Below are positions 17,047 through 25,162 of a stretch of DNA of 64,000 bases, piece by piece. The notes under the pieces were generated by a model, which was not told the DNA's origin, did not search any database, and saw only the letters and a list, made by a program, of their open reading frames with translations. Origin of the DNA: Hyphomonas oceanitis SCH89 (lineage in GTDB: Bacteria; Pseudomonadota; Alphaproteobacteria; Caulobacterales; Hyphomonadaceae); assembly GCF_000685295.1 (NCBI RefSeq), contig NZ_ARYL01000017.1, positions 31,920 to 95,919 of the forward strand. Reading direction: 5' to 3'. Position 1 is the stretch's first letter. The number at the start of each line of letters is the position of its first letter. The translations under genes and the position numbers were made by a program.

Positions 17047-18315
17047 TCACACTTTCACGGACAGGCCATCGGCCAGGGACCGGCGGAAGGCCGCCCAGGC
17101 TGGCACCATGCCGATCAGCAGCGAGGCCAGCGTCACCGCCAGCAATGTATAAAGGTCTGTCAGCCCCGGCCCTGTCCCGGCCAGCGACACGCCATAACGC
17201 GCTTCCACCATCGGTCCAGCCACCAGCAGGATCGCATGGATCAGCAGGATGCCGACCACGGCGCCGAGAAAGCCGACCAGTCCTGCCTCGAGCACAAGCA
17301 GGCTGAAAATATGCCCCGGCCGCGCGCCGACGGCGCGCAGGATCGACATTTCACGCCGCCGCTCATTCAGGCTCGTCAGGATGGAGGTCAGGATCGACAC
17401 CAGCCCCACAGCAATCACGAACACGGACACGGCCATCAGCGCCCGTTCTGCAAAGGCCGTCACGCTCCACAGCTCGGCCAGCGCCTCGCCCGGGATGATC
17501 GCCATCAGCGGCTCACCCTTGTTTGTATTGATCGCCCGACGCGTCGTCAGGATGGTCCCCTTGCGCTCAAGGCCGACAAAGAAGGCCGTGATGGTTTTAG
17601 GTGTCAGGTCGAAACTGCGGATCATCTTCTCGTTGATCGTGTCCGCAAGCGGATTCTTCGCGCCGGTCTCCCAGCCAACATGGATCGCGGTGATCGCCTC
17701 CAGCGAGACATGCACCGTGCGGTCCACCGGCGTGCCGGTTGGCGCCAGAATGCCGACGACGCGGAAGGGCCGGTTCTCGTGCCCCGCACCAAGGCTCGCG
17801 GCACCTAGCCCATGGCTCAGCACAAGCGGTGTGCCGATCTCATAGCCAAGTTCACGCGCCACATCGGCGCCAATCACGGCATCAAACAGGTCGCTGAATT
17901 CCGCGCCTTCGGCGAGCTTCAGGGGCTGCCTCCGCCCATATTTGTAATGGACGAAATAGTCATTCGTCGTGCCGAGCACCCTGAAACCGCGATGACTGTC
18001 GCCCAGCGAGATCGGCACCGTCCAGGCCACATCCGGCCTGTCGGCAATTTTCTGATAGGTCGGCCACGAGACTTCCGCCGTCGCATTGCCCATCCGGAAC
18101 ACCGAGTAGAGCAGCAGGTTTACACTGCCGGTCGGCGCGCCAACAATCAGGTCTGTGCCCGAAATCGTGTTGCCAAAGCCTTCGCGCGCGCCGGTCCGCG
18201 CCTTGTCGACACCGAGGAAGAGCGCCACCGAGAGCGCCACCGCCACAAGCGTCAGGATCACAGATCCCTTGCGGTTCATCAGGCTCTTCCAGGCGAGAGA
18301 AAGAACGGCGCTCAT
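17047..18315 (-). CDS. FtsX/MacB-type ABC transporter permease
   Basis: Inner-membrane permease of the type VII (mechanotransmission) class. One TM near the N-terminus ('VILTLVAVALSVALFLGV', residues about 19-36) is followed by a periplasmic core of about 230 residues and a C-terminal FtsX domain with three TMs; the cytoplasmic coupling motif 'NERRREMSILRAVGA' is intact. The ATG overlaps the stop of the ATPase gene by 4 bases, so the two form one unit. Such transporters act on envelope substrates or periplasmic partners; the adjacent DUF2796 and DUF3299 proteins suggest zinc-related work. Confidence 0.9.
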   Translation of the reverse strand: MSAVLSLAWKSLMNRKGSVILTLVAVALSVALFLGVDKARTGAREGFGNTISGTDLIVGAPTGSVNLLLYSVFRMGNATAEVSWPTYQKIADRPDVAWTVPISLGDSHRGFRVLGTTNDYFVHYKYGRRQPLKLAEGAEFSDLFDAVIGADVARELGYEIGTPLVLSHGLGAASLGAGHENRPFRVVGILAPTGTPVDRTVHVSLEAITAIHVGWETGAKNPLADTINEKMIRSFDLTPKTITAFFVGLERKGTILTTRRAINTNKGEPLMAIIPGEALAELWSVTAFAERALMAVSVFVIAVGLVSILTSILTSLNERRREMSILRAVGARPGHIFSLLVLEAGLVGFLGAVVGILLIHAILLVAGPMVEARYGVSLAGTGPGLTDLYTLLAVTLASLLIGMVPAWAAFRRSLADGLSVKV

Positions 18316-19007
18316 GCCTTCACCCCGGCGCGGTTGATCTCGGCAAGGTCTACCGCCCGGTCAAACAGGCGCGCCAACGACGCATCATGGCTCACGAACA
18401 AGAGCGCGGCCCCAGTGCGGGCCGCCTCTTCCGACAGGAGGGTTATGAACCGGTCCCGCGCATCGGCATCGAGCGCGGAGGTTGGTTCATCTGCGATCAC
18501 GATCTCCGGTGCACCGATCAAGGCTCTGGCCGCCGCCACGCGCTGCTGCTGGCCGACAGAGAGATCAGACACGCGCCGCTCAAGCAGGGCCTCATCCGTC
18601 AGGCCAAGCCGCCCAAGCAGGCGCTTCGCCTCTGCCTCCGCATCTCCGCCAACCGCCTTGCGCCGCGCCGCCGAGAATTTCAGCGGCAGCGTCACGTTCC
18701 CGACGACCGAGAGATAAGGCACCAGATTGAACATCTGGAAGATCACGCCGAGATGGTCGGCCCGCATCCGGTCGCGGGCAGAACTGGAAAGGGACGCCAG
18801 ATCCTGCCCCAGCACGCTGACCTTGCCCGCATCAGCCTCCAGCACGCCCGCAATCACGCCCAGCAGTGTCGACTTGCCAGAGCCGGACGGCCCGCGCAGG
18901 AACAGCCGCTCGCCACGCGCCAGCGTGAAGGCGGGCACGTCGAGCACGGGCGCATTGCCCTTCCACGCAAAGCGCAGACCGTCGATCTGTATGGCAAGAT
19001 CAGTCAT
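18312..19007 (-). CDS. LolD/MacB-type ABC transporter ATP-binding protein
   Basis: Cytoplasmic ATPase partner of the FtsX-type permease. Motifs: Walker A 'GPSGSGKS' (residues 39-46), Q-loop 'VIFQMFNLVPYLSVVGNV' (the LolD-type form), signature 'LSVGQQQRVAAARAL', Walker B 'IVIADEPTSALD' and H-switch 'LFVSHD'. Length 231 aa fits. It lies 18 bases downstream of the DUF2796 gene, so the run DUF2796-ATPase-permease-DUF3299-HAD is probably one operon starting at the divergent region near 19.65 kb. Confidence 0.92.
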   Translation of the reverse strand: MTDLAIQIDGLRFAWKGNAPVLDVPAFTLARGERLFLRGPSGSGKSTLLGVIAGVLEADAGKVSVLGQDLASLSSSARDRMRADHLGVIFQMFNLVPYLSVVGNVTLPLKFSAARRKAVGGDAEAEAKRLLGRLGLTDEALLERRVSDLSVGQQQRVAAARALIGAPEIVIADEPTSALDADARDRFITLLSEEAARTGAALLFVSHDASLARLFDRAVDLAEINRAGVKA

Positions 19008-19025
19008 GCGTGCCGCTTCGAAGGT

Positions 19026-19631
19026 TTAACGGGTGGCCAGTTCGGGATTGCCCGGGGTCAGCACAGCCGCTGTCTGGGAGTCAGGACCAACGAAGACCGC
19101 ATCAACGGTCTCAAAGCCCGGAAACTCGGAGAAGGCATTCAGGCGAACGCCGTCCAGCTTGTCGAGGTTGCTGCAGGTGAACTCGAGGGTCAGCGTCAGG
19201 CCGCTATGATCGCCCACCGTGCGGGTCTGGATATGGCGGTTGCCTTCCGTGCAGTCGGCGCCGCCCTGGAAGCTGACAAGCTTGTCGCCAATACCGGTGC
19301 TGACTTCCAGCGCATCGGTGTCGCCTTCGCCGAGGCCAAAATTGGCCAGCGGCGCATCAAGCGTAACGGTCACCAGATCGCCATCAATGGCAACAGCGAA
19401 CTCACCGGCGCCATGAACATGTGCCTCACCCCCTGCAGATGCGGTCTCTTCTGCCTCGGGAACCTCAGGCGTTTCCGGAACGGCTGATTCACCCTCCATA
19501 TTCTCGGGCGCTTCGACAGAGGGAACTTCCGGCGCGGCAGGCGGCGTTTCCGCTTTCTTGCTGCAACCCGCCAGCGCGAGGGCTGGAACAGTCAAAATAA
19601 GGCACAGGGCCACACGCGGTGAAGTGAACAT
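19026..19631 (-). CDS. DUF2796 (ZrgA-like) zinc-associated lipoprotein
   Basis: Exported protein resembling ZrgA, a Zur-regulated zinc-uptake protein described in Vibrio (family knowledge from memory). The signal 'CLILTVPALALAGC' places the lipid Cys at about residue 23. A Pro/Glu-rich linker of some 40 residues precedes the domain that starts with the hallmark 'GEAHVHGAGEFAVAIDGD' and ends with 'NAFSEFPGFETVDAVFVGP'. The His-x-His near the domain start is a probable metal ligand. It is the first gene of the island operon and faces the ZIP transporter gene across a region with a Zur-like dyad. Confidence 0.82.
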   Translation of the reverse strand: MFTSPRVALCLILTVPALALAGCSKKAETPPAAPEVPSVEAPENMEGESAVPETPEVPEAEETASAGGEAHVHGAGEFAVAIDGDLVTVTLDAPLANFGLGEGDTDALEVSTGIGDKLVSFQGGADCTEGNRHIQTRTVGDHSGLTLTLEFTCSNLDKLDGVRLNAFSEFPGFETVDAVFVGPDSQTAAVLTPGNPELATR

Positions 19632-19700
19632 GAAGAGGGGCCTCCTGGCGCCGTAATGAGGGGAAATTGCGCGAACCGCAAATTTGTACTCGCGATTTGC

Positions 19701-19723
19701 ATAATGAGACTATATAACATTTT
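19701..19723. promoter_or_regulatory. Candidate Zur operator between the DUF2796 operon and the ZIP gene
   Basis: ATAATGAGACTATATAACAT followed by TTT matches the gammaproteobacterial Zur consensus (GAAATGTTATA-N-TATAACATTTC) at about 16 of 23 positions by eye; the right half TATAACATTT is perfect and the left half is degenerate. It lies 70 bases from the DUF2796 start and 93 bases from the ZIP start, a good place to control both divergent transcripts. Alphaproteobacterial Zur boxes vary, so the call is tentative. Confidence 0.4.
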
Positions 19724-19815
19724 CCCACAAGGCCGCATTACCGTTTTTCGCTGCAGCATCGCCTATTCTGTTCATTTTCTGGCCCTGCGCGGCCTACCGA
19801 GACCGCTTTCCATTC

Positions 19816-20619
19816 ATGCTCCAGTCCATGCAGGCCCCTCTTTTCTTCGGCTTGATTGCCGCCTTTGTGACGACGATCGGCCTGCTCGCCGTTGCCGCGC
19901 GTGGCGACTGGAGCGCGCGCCATTCCGGTCTGTTCGCGCTCGCCGCCGGCGGCATGCTGGTCACGCTCAGCATCCTTCATATCACGCCCGAAGCCTTCGC
20001 GCTCAGCCCGCATGCCCCCGGCCTCATCCTGTCGGGCTTCCTCGGCGGTCTGCTCATGAGCTTCCTTGTGCGCGTGATATTTCCCGAAGGCGGAGAGGAA
20101 AGCCATGCCGCGGCCGCAACGCCCGTGCTGGCAATCGCGCTTCACTCGTTCATCGATGGCATCGTTTATTCAGTAACCTTCGCGGCCAGCTTTTCATCCG
20201 GCGTCTATGCCGCGTCCTCGCTCTTGCTTCACAAGTTTCCCGAAGGCGTGATCGCCTTCGCCATCCTGCGTCGGCATGGTTTCGCCAACCGTCAGGCGTT
20301 CTTTTTTGCCTTCCTCGCGGCGGCTGCCACGACACCGCTGGGCGTCATTGCCTCTGCGCCATTCATGTACGGGCTGGGCTCTGAAACCATTGGCAACCTC
20401 TTCGCCATTTCAGCCGGGCTGCTCCTCTATGTCGCCACCGGCCCGCTGATGGAGCCGCTGAAGGAAGAACCACCCCTGCGCAGCTTCCTGTCGCTCGGTG
20501 CAGGTGTTGCCGTTGCAGTCGCAATTGCGAGCCTGCCATTCCATCGCCACAGCCATGCCCTGAACGAAACGCCCTTCCATAATCACGATCCCGCGCACAT
20601 CCACCCGCTCAGCGATTGA
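19816..20619 (+). CDS. ZIP-family divalent metal transporter (probable zinc importer)
   Basis: Inner-membrane permease that brings Zn2+ or a related divalent metal into the cytoplasm. Two family signature helices are present: 'HSFIDG' (residues 110-115, TM4) and 'HKFPEG' (139-144, TM5), whose His, Asp and Glu form the binuclear metal site. About eight TM segments are visible in 267 aa, and the C-terminal tail is His-rich ('FHRHSHAL' and 'HNHDPAHIH'), a typical metal-sensing or scavenging tail. A second ATG at 19828 is possible. Divergent from the DUF2796/ABC operon, implying shared metal regulation. Confidence 0.9.
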   Translation: MLQSMQAPLFFGLIAAFVTTIGLLAVAARGDWSARHSGLFALAAGGMLVTLSILHITPEAFALSPHAPGLILSGFLGGLLMSFLVRVIFPEGGEESHAAAATPVLAIALHSFIDGIVYSVTFAASFSSGVYAASSLLLHKFPEGVIAFAILRRHGFANRQAFFFAFLAAAATTPLGVIASAPFMYGLGSETIGNLFAISAGLLLYVATGPLMEPLKEEPPLRSFLSLGAGVAVAVAIASLPFHRHSHALNETPFHNHDPAHIHPLSD

Positions 20620-20722
20620 CGTATCGGCCTTTCCGGGCTGCAATCAGACCTGCTGAACTGATCGGGCGCGCTTGCATCGGCATGGCCCTTGCAACGTCGC
20701 CCCCAGTTCAGGGAGAGTCTCG

Positions 20723-21604
20723 ATGGCCTATTCACGTTTCGCACTGAAAGCAGTCTCAGCCCTGATCGCCTCCGGCATAAGCGCCTTGATCGGGCTGGCT
20801 CCCTACGCCCATGCCGAACCCGCATGTGGCCTTGCAGATGCCGCGCGCTACCAGAACGCCATCGCCGCGCCGACAGAAGAAGGTAGCCCCGCCTATTTCC
20901 TGCGCACGGCTGAGGCCTTTATTGCCGCCTGCCCTGACCGGTTTGAAGTGCGCGATGCCCACCTTGTTGCCGCCCGTGCAGCGCTGGATTCCGGGCGCGC
21001 CGATGTTTCCGCCTTCCATTACGATGCAGCCCTTGCCGCCGGCGCCCAGCTTTCACCGTCTGCCCGTATGGACCAGGCCGTGGTGCTGATGGCGACCGGT
21101 GAACAGGCCCGCAGCCGGGAAGCGCGCAACCTTGCCGTCTCCGGCTGGCTCGCGTCGCTTGATGCGACCGATGCCGCCAAACTCGCTTCCTACAAGGTCA
21201 GCGGCGGCACGATCTATTCCGTCCGTTACACCCATCCCGATCCCGGCTTGGCCGTCACAGCGCTCTGGATGGCCGTACCAACCGGCACAGGCCTTCCGTC
21301 GAGCATCCTGATCCGGAATGCGCCCCAGCGCGCCGCCTGGCGCAGCCTACGCGAAGGCACAGACGTGGCCGAGCTCATTGTCGCCGAACGCCTTTCCTGC
21401 CGGTCAGCCGCGCTGCTGGGCGAAGTGACGGACGATATCTCCCTCGAAGACATTGATCGCGGCGCGATCAGCGAGCTTGCAGCCTATCTGGGCGATCCCG
21501 ACACGCTCCACTCGACAGACAAGGGAGAGCCGATCGCAGCCTGCTTCAGCCTCAACCGCATGATGCATGTGCCCGGCCAGGCCGACACGTCCATGCTGCG
21601 CTAG
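20723..21604 (+). CDS. Unrecognised secreted protein, 293 aa
   Basis: I do not recognise the family. ATG at 20723 follows GGGAGAG and gives a Sec signal, 'ALKAVSALIASGISALIGLA' ending at AHA-E. The mature protein begins with a Cys-containing segment ('EPACGLADAARYQ') and an Ala-rich helical half that resembles tetratricopeptide-type helices ('HLVAARAALDSGRADVSAFH'). The C-terminal half is predicted mixed alpha/beta with 'VRYTHPDPGLAVTALWMAVP'; Cys residues at the ends could form disulfides. It converges on the Lrp gene with a 4-base overlap. Confidence 0.72.
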   Translation: MAYSRFALKAVSALIASGISALIGLAPYAHAEPACGLADAARYQNAIAAPTEEGSPAYFLRTAEAFIAACPDRFEVRDAHLVAARAALDSGRADVSAFHYDAALAAGAQLSPSARMDQAVVLMATGEQARSREARNLAVSGWLASLDATDAAKLASYKVSGGTIYSVRYTHPDPGLAVTALWMAVPTGTGLPSSILIRNAPQRAAWRSLREGTDVAELIVAERLSCRSAALLGEVTDDISLEDIDRGAISELAAYLGDPDTLHSTDKGEPIAACFSLNRMMHVPGQADTSMLR

Positions 21605-22062
21605 ACCGGCAACTCTGTCGTGTTCTTCATGCATTCCATGGCGAACGTCGCGCTGACATCGGAAATATTCACACGCGCGATCAGGTCCTTGTAGACGCGG
21701 TCATAGTCGTGAACGCTGCGGGCCTGCACTTTCAGCAAATAGTCCACCTCACCCGCCATCCGGTAGAACTCGACCACTTCCGGGATCATGCGAACCGCAT
21801 CGGCAAACCGCTTCAGCCAGCCGGCCGAATGGTCATTCGTGCGAATTGCCACGAAGATTGTCTGGCCAAGCCCCAGCTTGTCGGCATCCAGCAGGGCCAC
21901 GCGCCGCGCAATCAGCCCGCTTTCCTCAAGGCGCTTCACACGCCGCCAGCACGTATTGGTCGAAATATCCGCCCGCCCGGCAAGCGATTCGAGCGAAAGC
22001 GTGCCATCCGCCTGAAGTGCCCGCAGCAGGACACGGTCTGTATCATCAATTTTTTCTTCCAT
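21601..22062 (-). CDS. Lrp/AsnC-family transcriptional regulator
   Basis: DNA-binding regulator with an N-terminal winged HTH ('SLESLAGRADISTNTCWRRV', residues about 19-38) and a C-terminal RAM/AsnC ligand-binding domain ('VVEFYRMAGEVDYLLKVQ'). Length 153 aa is normal. It is transcribed divergently from the cysteine-synthase-family gene with 111 bases between; by the usual habit of this family it probably senses an amino acid, perhaps cysteine, and controls that neighbour. The AT-rich divergent region contains a clear palindrome. Confidence 0.93.
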   Translation of the reverse strand: MEEKIDDTDRVLLRALQADGTLSLESLAGRADISTNTCWRRVKRLEESGLIARRVALLDADKLGLGQTIFVAIRTNDHSAGWLKRFADAVRMIPEVVEFYRMAGEVDYLLKVQARSVHDYDRVYKDLIARVNISDVSATFAMECMKNTTELPV

Positions 22063-22115
22063 TTGGCCTATATATCGAAATATCTACCCATATTCCATCA
22101 TAATAATTGTAAGAC

Positions 22116-22135
22116 TGCGATGATATTTGATCGCA
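22116..22135. promoter_or_regulatory. Palindromic operator candidate between the Lrp-type regulator and the PLP enzyme
   Basis: TGCGAT (22116-22121) and ATCGCA (22130-22135) are perfect inverted arms with an AT-rich 8-base centre. The site lies 54 bases from the regulator start and 39 bases from the enzyme start, in a stretch much richer in AT than its surroundings, as expected for an Lrp/AsnC-type site. Confidence 0.4.
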
Positions 22136-22173
22136 CCTGTGTGACTCTCACTCACTGAAATGAGGAGACATCC

Positions 22174-23244
22174 ATGCCACTCGCCCTTGCTACCGCGACA
22201 TCCCAAAACGCAATCCGCACGGCGAACCCGGTTGATCACCCTCGCCTGCGCGCCCTGTCGAACCTGATCGGTCGCACGCCCCTCCTGTCAATCCACCTGC
22301 GCTATCGCGGTGTTGAGCGCGTCATCCACGCCAAGGCGGAACACTATAATCTCACCGGCTCGATCAAGGACCGCATGGCCCTTTCGATCCTCAGCCGCGC
22401 CATGCGCTCCGGCGCGCTGCGCCCGGGAGACCGGATCGCGGAAGCCACCAGCGGCAATGCCGGTATCGCGATCACCGCGCTCGGCCGCGCCCTCGGCCAC
22501 AAGGTCGACATCTACATGCCCGACTGGATGAGCGACGAACGCAAGAGCCTGCTCCGCAGCCTTGGCGCTGACCTCCACCTCATCAGCCGCGAGGAAGGTG
22601 GCTTCATCGGCGCCATCGAAGCCACGCGCGCCCTCGCTGCAAGCCAGGACGGCGTCTTCCTGCCCTGCCAGTTCTCCAATTGCGACAATACGGGCGGCCA
22701 TTGCGACACAACCGGCCCGGAACTGCTGAAACAGATGGCCCTACTCGGCCTTGCGCCGGATGCCTTCGTGGCCGGTGTCGGCACCGGCGGCACGGTGATG
22801 GGCGTCGGCCGCGCGCTGCGCACCAGCCTGCCCGGCGTCAAGATCCATCCGCTTGAACCATTGGAATCGCCAACGCTCTCCACCGGCCACAAGGTCGGCA
22901 GTCACCGCATCCAGGGCATCTCGGATGATTTCATCCCGGCCATCGTCGATTTTGCCCAGCTCGACGACGTCATCGCCGTCTCCGATGGCGACGCCATCCT
23001 GATGGCGCAGGCATTGGCCAGCGAACTGGGCCTCGGTGTCGGCATCTCGTCCGGCGCAAACCTGATCGGCGCCCTGAAGGCTGCCGAGCGGCTTGGCCCG
23101 GATGCCCGCGTGGCAACCGTGTTCTGTGACGACAACAAGAAATATCTCTCGACCGCGCTGTCACGCAGCGAGCCGGTCAAGGAAGGCTATCTCAGCCCCG
23201 AGGTCGAGCTGCTTGGTTTCGAAGCGACGCCCTGCCCGGCCTGA
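22174..23244 (+). CDS. Cysteine synthase / cystathionine beta-synthase family PLP enzyme
   Basis: Fold-type II PLP enzyme. The PLP Lys is in '[15 protein letters not shown]' and the substrate loop '[13 protein letters not shown]', the phosphate-binding '[12 protein letters not shown]' and the C-terminal Ser motif '[14 protein letters not shown]' are intact. These fit O-acetylserine sulfhydrylase, but 356 aa is longer than CysK (about 320 aa), and the segment '[14 protein letters not shown]' differs from the usual. Related enzymes include cysteine desulfhydrases, so synthesis and breakdown are both possible. An upstream GAGGAG supports ATG 22174. Divergent pairing with an Lrp/AsnC regulator suggests amino-acid control, and would fit a catabolic or detoxifying role as well. 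Confidence 0.85.
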   Translation: MPLALATATSQNAIRTANPVDHPRLRALSNLIGRTPLLSIHLRYRGVERVIHAKAEHYNLTGSIKDRMALSILSRAMRSGALRPGDRIAEATSGNAGIAITALGRALGHKVDIYMPDWMSDERKSLLRSLGADLHLISREEGGFIGAIEATRALAASQDGVFLPCQFSNCDNTGGHCDTTGPELLKQMALLGLAPDAFVAGVGTGGTVMGVGRALRTSLPGVKIHPLEPLESPTLSTGHKVGSHRIQGISDDFIPAIVDFAQLDDVIAVSDGDAILMAQALASELGLGVGISSGANLIGALKAAERLGPDARVATVFCDDNKKYLSTALSRSEPVKEGYLSPEVELLGFEATPCPA

Positions 23245-23253
23245 TCGCGCGGC

Positions 23254-23592
23254 CTAGTCTGCCTTGGCGCAGATCGCCCAGACCTTCAGCTTCCACTTCG
23301 GTGAGAAGCTGCTTTGGTTCTTGGCATTGACCATCCAGTGGCTGCCGTCATAGGCGGGCTGGCTGGTGGTTGCCTGCCCCTCCAGAATGGCGTCGGTCTT
23401 GTCGAGCGCGGCCCAGCCGCCACCCGTTACCTTTTTGTCCTTCGGACAATTGACGATGAGTTGCTTGGACACGGTCGCGTCGTAGGCGGTCACCTGCGCC
23501 ACGATTTCATATCCCGCCAGCTGCGCACTAGCGGCAGGCGTAATGAGGGCTGCCGCAGCGAGGGCGAGGCTGAAGGCTTTGATCTGGGGCAT
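23254..23592 (-). CDS. Small secreted protein, 112 aa
   Basis: The signal peptide 'FSLALAAAALITPAASAQ' is followed by an 88-residue mature domain with the pattern NCP-x-x-K-x-V-x-GGGW, then W-x-V-x-A-x-N and a terminal V-W-A-I-C. Two Cys ('VNCPKDKKVTGGGW' and 'WAICAKAD') probably form a disulfide. I recall this pattern from small exported beta-rich domains in other bacteria, without a known function. AAGGGAG precedes the ATG. It lies downstream of phaZ but beyond a terminator hairpin, so it may have its own promoter or depend on readthrough. Confidence 0.78.
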   Translation of the reverse strand: MPQIKAFSLALAAAALITPAASAQLAGYEIVAQVTAYDATVSKQLIVNCPKDKKVTGGGWAALDKTDAILEGQATTSQPAYDGSHWMVNAKNQSSFSPKWKLKVWAICAKAD

Positions 23593-23611
23593 TTCGATAC
23601 TCCCTTAGACA

Positions 23612-23638
23612 AAACGGCGCCCCGTTCGGGCGCCGTTT
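23612..23638 (-). terminator. Terminator after phaZ
   Basis: AAACGGCGCCC (23612-23622) and GGGCGCCGTTT (23628-23638) form a perfect 11-bp stem with a 5-base loop. On the minus strand it is followed by a short T-tract (TTTTGTC). It sits between the phaZ stop and the start of the small secreted gene, only 20 bases from the latter. Confidence 0.75.
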
Positions 23639-23674
23639 CAGTCTAACAGGAGTTGAAGGAATTGCGTAGCCGGA

Positions 23675-24970
23675 TCAGCTGACGGCGGCCGTCTCGCGCG
23701 CGGCGACTTCGGCTTGAACATCCATGAAGCGACGCGTGAACTGGCTGACGCGCGGCGCAATTTCCGTGCGGAACCGGTTGCCGTTGAACACGCCATAATG
23801 GCCGACGCCCGGCTGGATATAGTCCGCCTTCATATCGTCGGGGATCTTCGTGCAAAGATCATGCGCGGCCTGCGTCTGGCCAATGCCGGAAATGTCGTCC
23901 TTCTCGCCCTCGACCGTCATCAGCGCCACATCGCGGATCGCCTGCGGCTTCACCAGCCGCTCGCCGCGATACATGTAGATGCCGCGCGCCAGATGGTGCT
24001 CCTGGAAAACGCGCTGGATGGTCTGCAGGTAGAATTCCTCGGTCAGGTCGAGCACGGAGAGATATTCGTCATAGAATTCGCGGTGCTTGCCGGCTTCGTC
24101 TCCGTCGCCATCGACGAGATGGTTGAAGAAGTGCCATTGCGCATCGACGTGGCGATCCCAGTTCATGTTCATGAACGAGGCCAGCTGCACGAAGCCCGGA
24201 TAGACCCGCCGCATGACACCCGGATAAGGGCCAGGCACGGTGTGGATCATGTTCTCTTCAAACCACGCGAACGAGCGCTCTTCAGCCAGTTCGTTCGGCA
24301 CGGTCGGGCTGCGGCGCGCATCAATGGGCGAGCCCATGAACGTCATCGAAGCCGGGCGGGCCGGATCATTGTCTTCAGCCATCATGGAAATGGCGGCCAG
24401 CACAGGTGGTCCCGGCTGGCAGACGCCGAGCACATGGGCGCCCGGGCCGACATGGGTAATCATGTCACGGATATGGTCGATATAATCGTCAAGATCGAAC
24501 CGGCCGAGCCAGACCGGCGCCATGCGCGCATCGGCCCAGTCGGTGATGTAGACGTCGTGATTGGGCAGGAAGGCCTCAACCGTGCCGCGCAGCAGGGTCG
24601 CATAGTGGCCCGAGAGCGGCGCGGTGATGATCATGCGGGGCAGCGGCGGTGCGCCCGGTTTGCGTACGGCAGCCAGCTGTTCCGGGTCTTTCTTGAAGTG
24701 GACCAGATTGCACCACGGCGAACGCCACGAGACGGTCGGCGTCACCTTGATCGGCGCGCTGTTCACGCGAACGGTATTAATCTGCCATTCCGGCTTTCCA
24801 TAATACCGCGTCGAACTCTCGAAAACGTCGGCAAAGGCTGCAAGCGATTTGCCGTATTCTGTCTTGCCGAGTGGATTGAGCGGGGAAAGAAGCGCCGCCC
24901 GGCCAGCCTTGGCGGCCAGTCTCATCGGCGCCATCGCCACCCGGTTCATTTCGACAAGTGAGTAAAGCAT
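23675..24970 (-). CDS. phaZ: Intracellular polyhydroxyalkanoate depolymerase (PhaZ1 type)
   Basis: Mobilises stored polyhydroxybutyrate granules in the cytoplasm. It belongs to the alpha/beta-hydrolase type whose nucleophile is Cys rather than Ser: 'VLGVCQPGPPVLAA' places Cys184, matching the Cys183 of the Ralstonia enzyme (family knowledge). The N-terminal 'FVESSTRYYGKPEW'-like region is seen as 'FESSTRYYGKPEW', and 'PLSGHYATLLRGTVE' and 'YITDWADARMAP' are conserved blocks. The C-terminal His is in 'VGHYGVFNG'. Length 431 aa is usual. No synthase (phaC) or phasin gene is in the window. Confidence 0.93.
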   Translation of the reverse strand: MLYSLVEMNRVAMAPMRLAAKAGRAALLSPLNPLGKTEYGKSLAAFADVFESSTRYYGKPEWQINTVRVNSAPIKVTPTVSWRSPWCNLVHFKKDPEQLAAVRKPGAPPLPRMIITAPLSGHYATLLRGTVEAFLPNHDVYITDWADARMAPVWLGRFDLDDYIDHIRDMITHVGPGAHVLGVCQPGPPVLAAISMMAEDNDPARPASMTFMGSPIDARRSPTVPNELAEERSFAWFEENMIHTVPGPYPGVMRRVYPGFVQLASFMNMNWDRHVDAQWHFFNHLVDGDGDEAGKHREFYDEYLSVLDLTEEFYLQTIQRVFQEHHLARGIYMYRGERLVKPQAIRDVALMTVEGEKDDISGIGQTQAAHDLCTKIPDDMKADYIQPGVGHYGVFNGNRFRTEIAPRVSQFTRRFMDVQAEVAARETAAVS

Positions 24971-24990
24971 AGCGTTACAAACCTTTCATG

Positions 24991-25001
24991 CTGCATCGCA
25001 A
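24991..25001. promoter_or_regulatory. Possible PhaR-like site upstream of phaZ
   Basis: CTGC-ATC-GCAA resembles the CTGC-N3/4-GCAG motif reported for PhaR, the PHB-sensing repressor of phasin and related genes. One arm base differs, and the site lies only about 20 bases before the phaZ start. Suggestive only. Confidence 0.25.
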
Positions 25002-25162
25002 CATAAGTACAAGTTTCTGGCGTAGCAATCAGATTCGCCAGATGCGCGTGATGATAGTTCCGCGCGAGAGAAATTTAATTTGCGTAAAATTTGCACGCGC
25101 CTGGTCACAAGAGAGTTAAGAAGCGGATGCTTTAACGGGAGCTACAGCGAGGACGAGACGCC

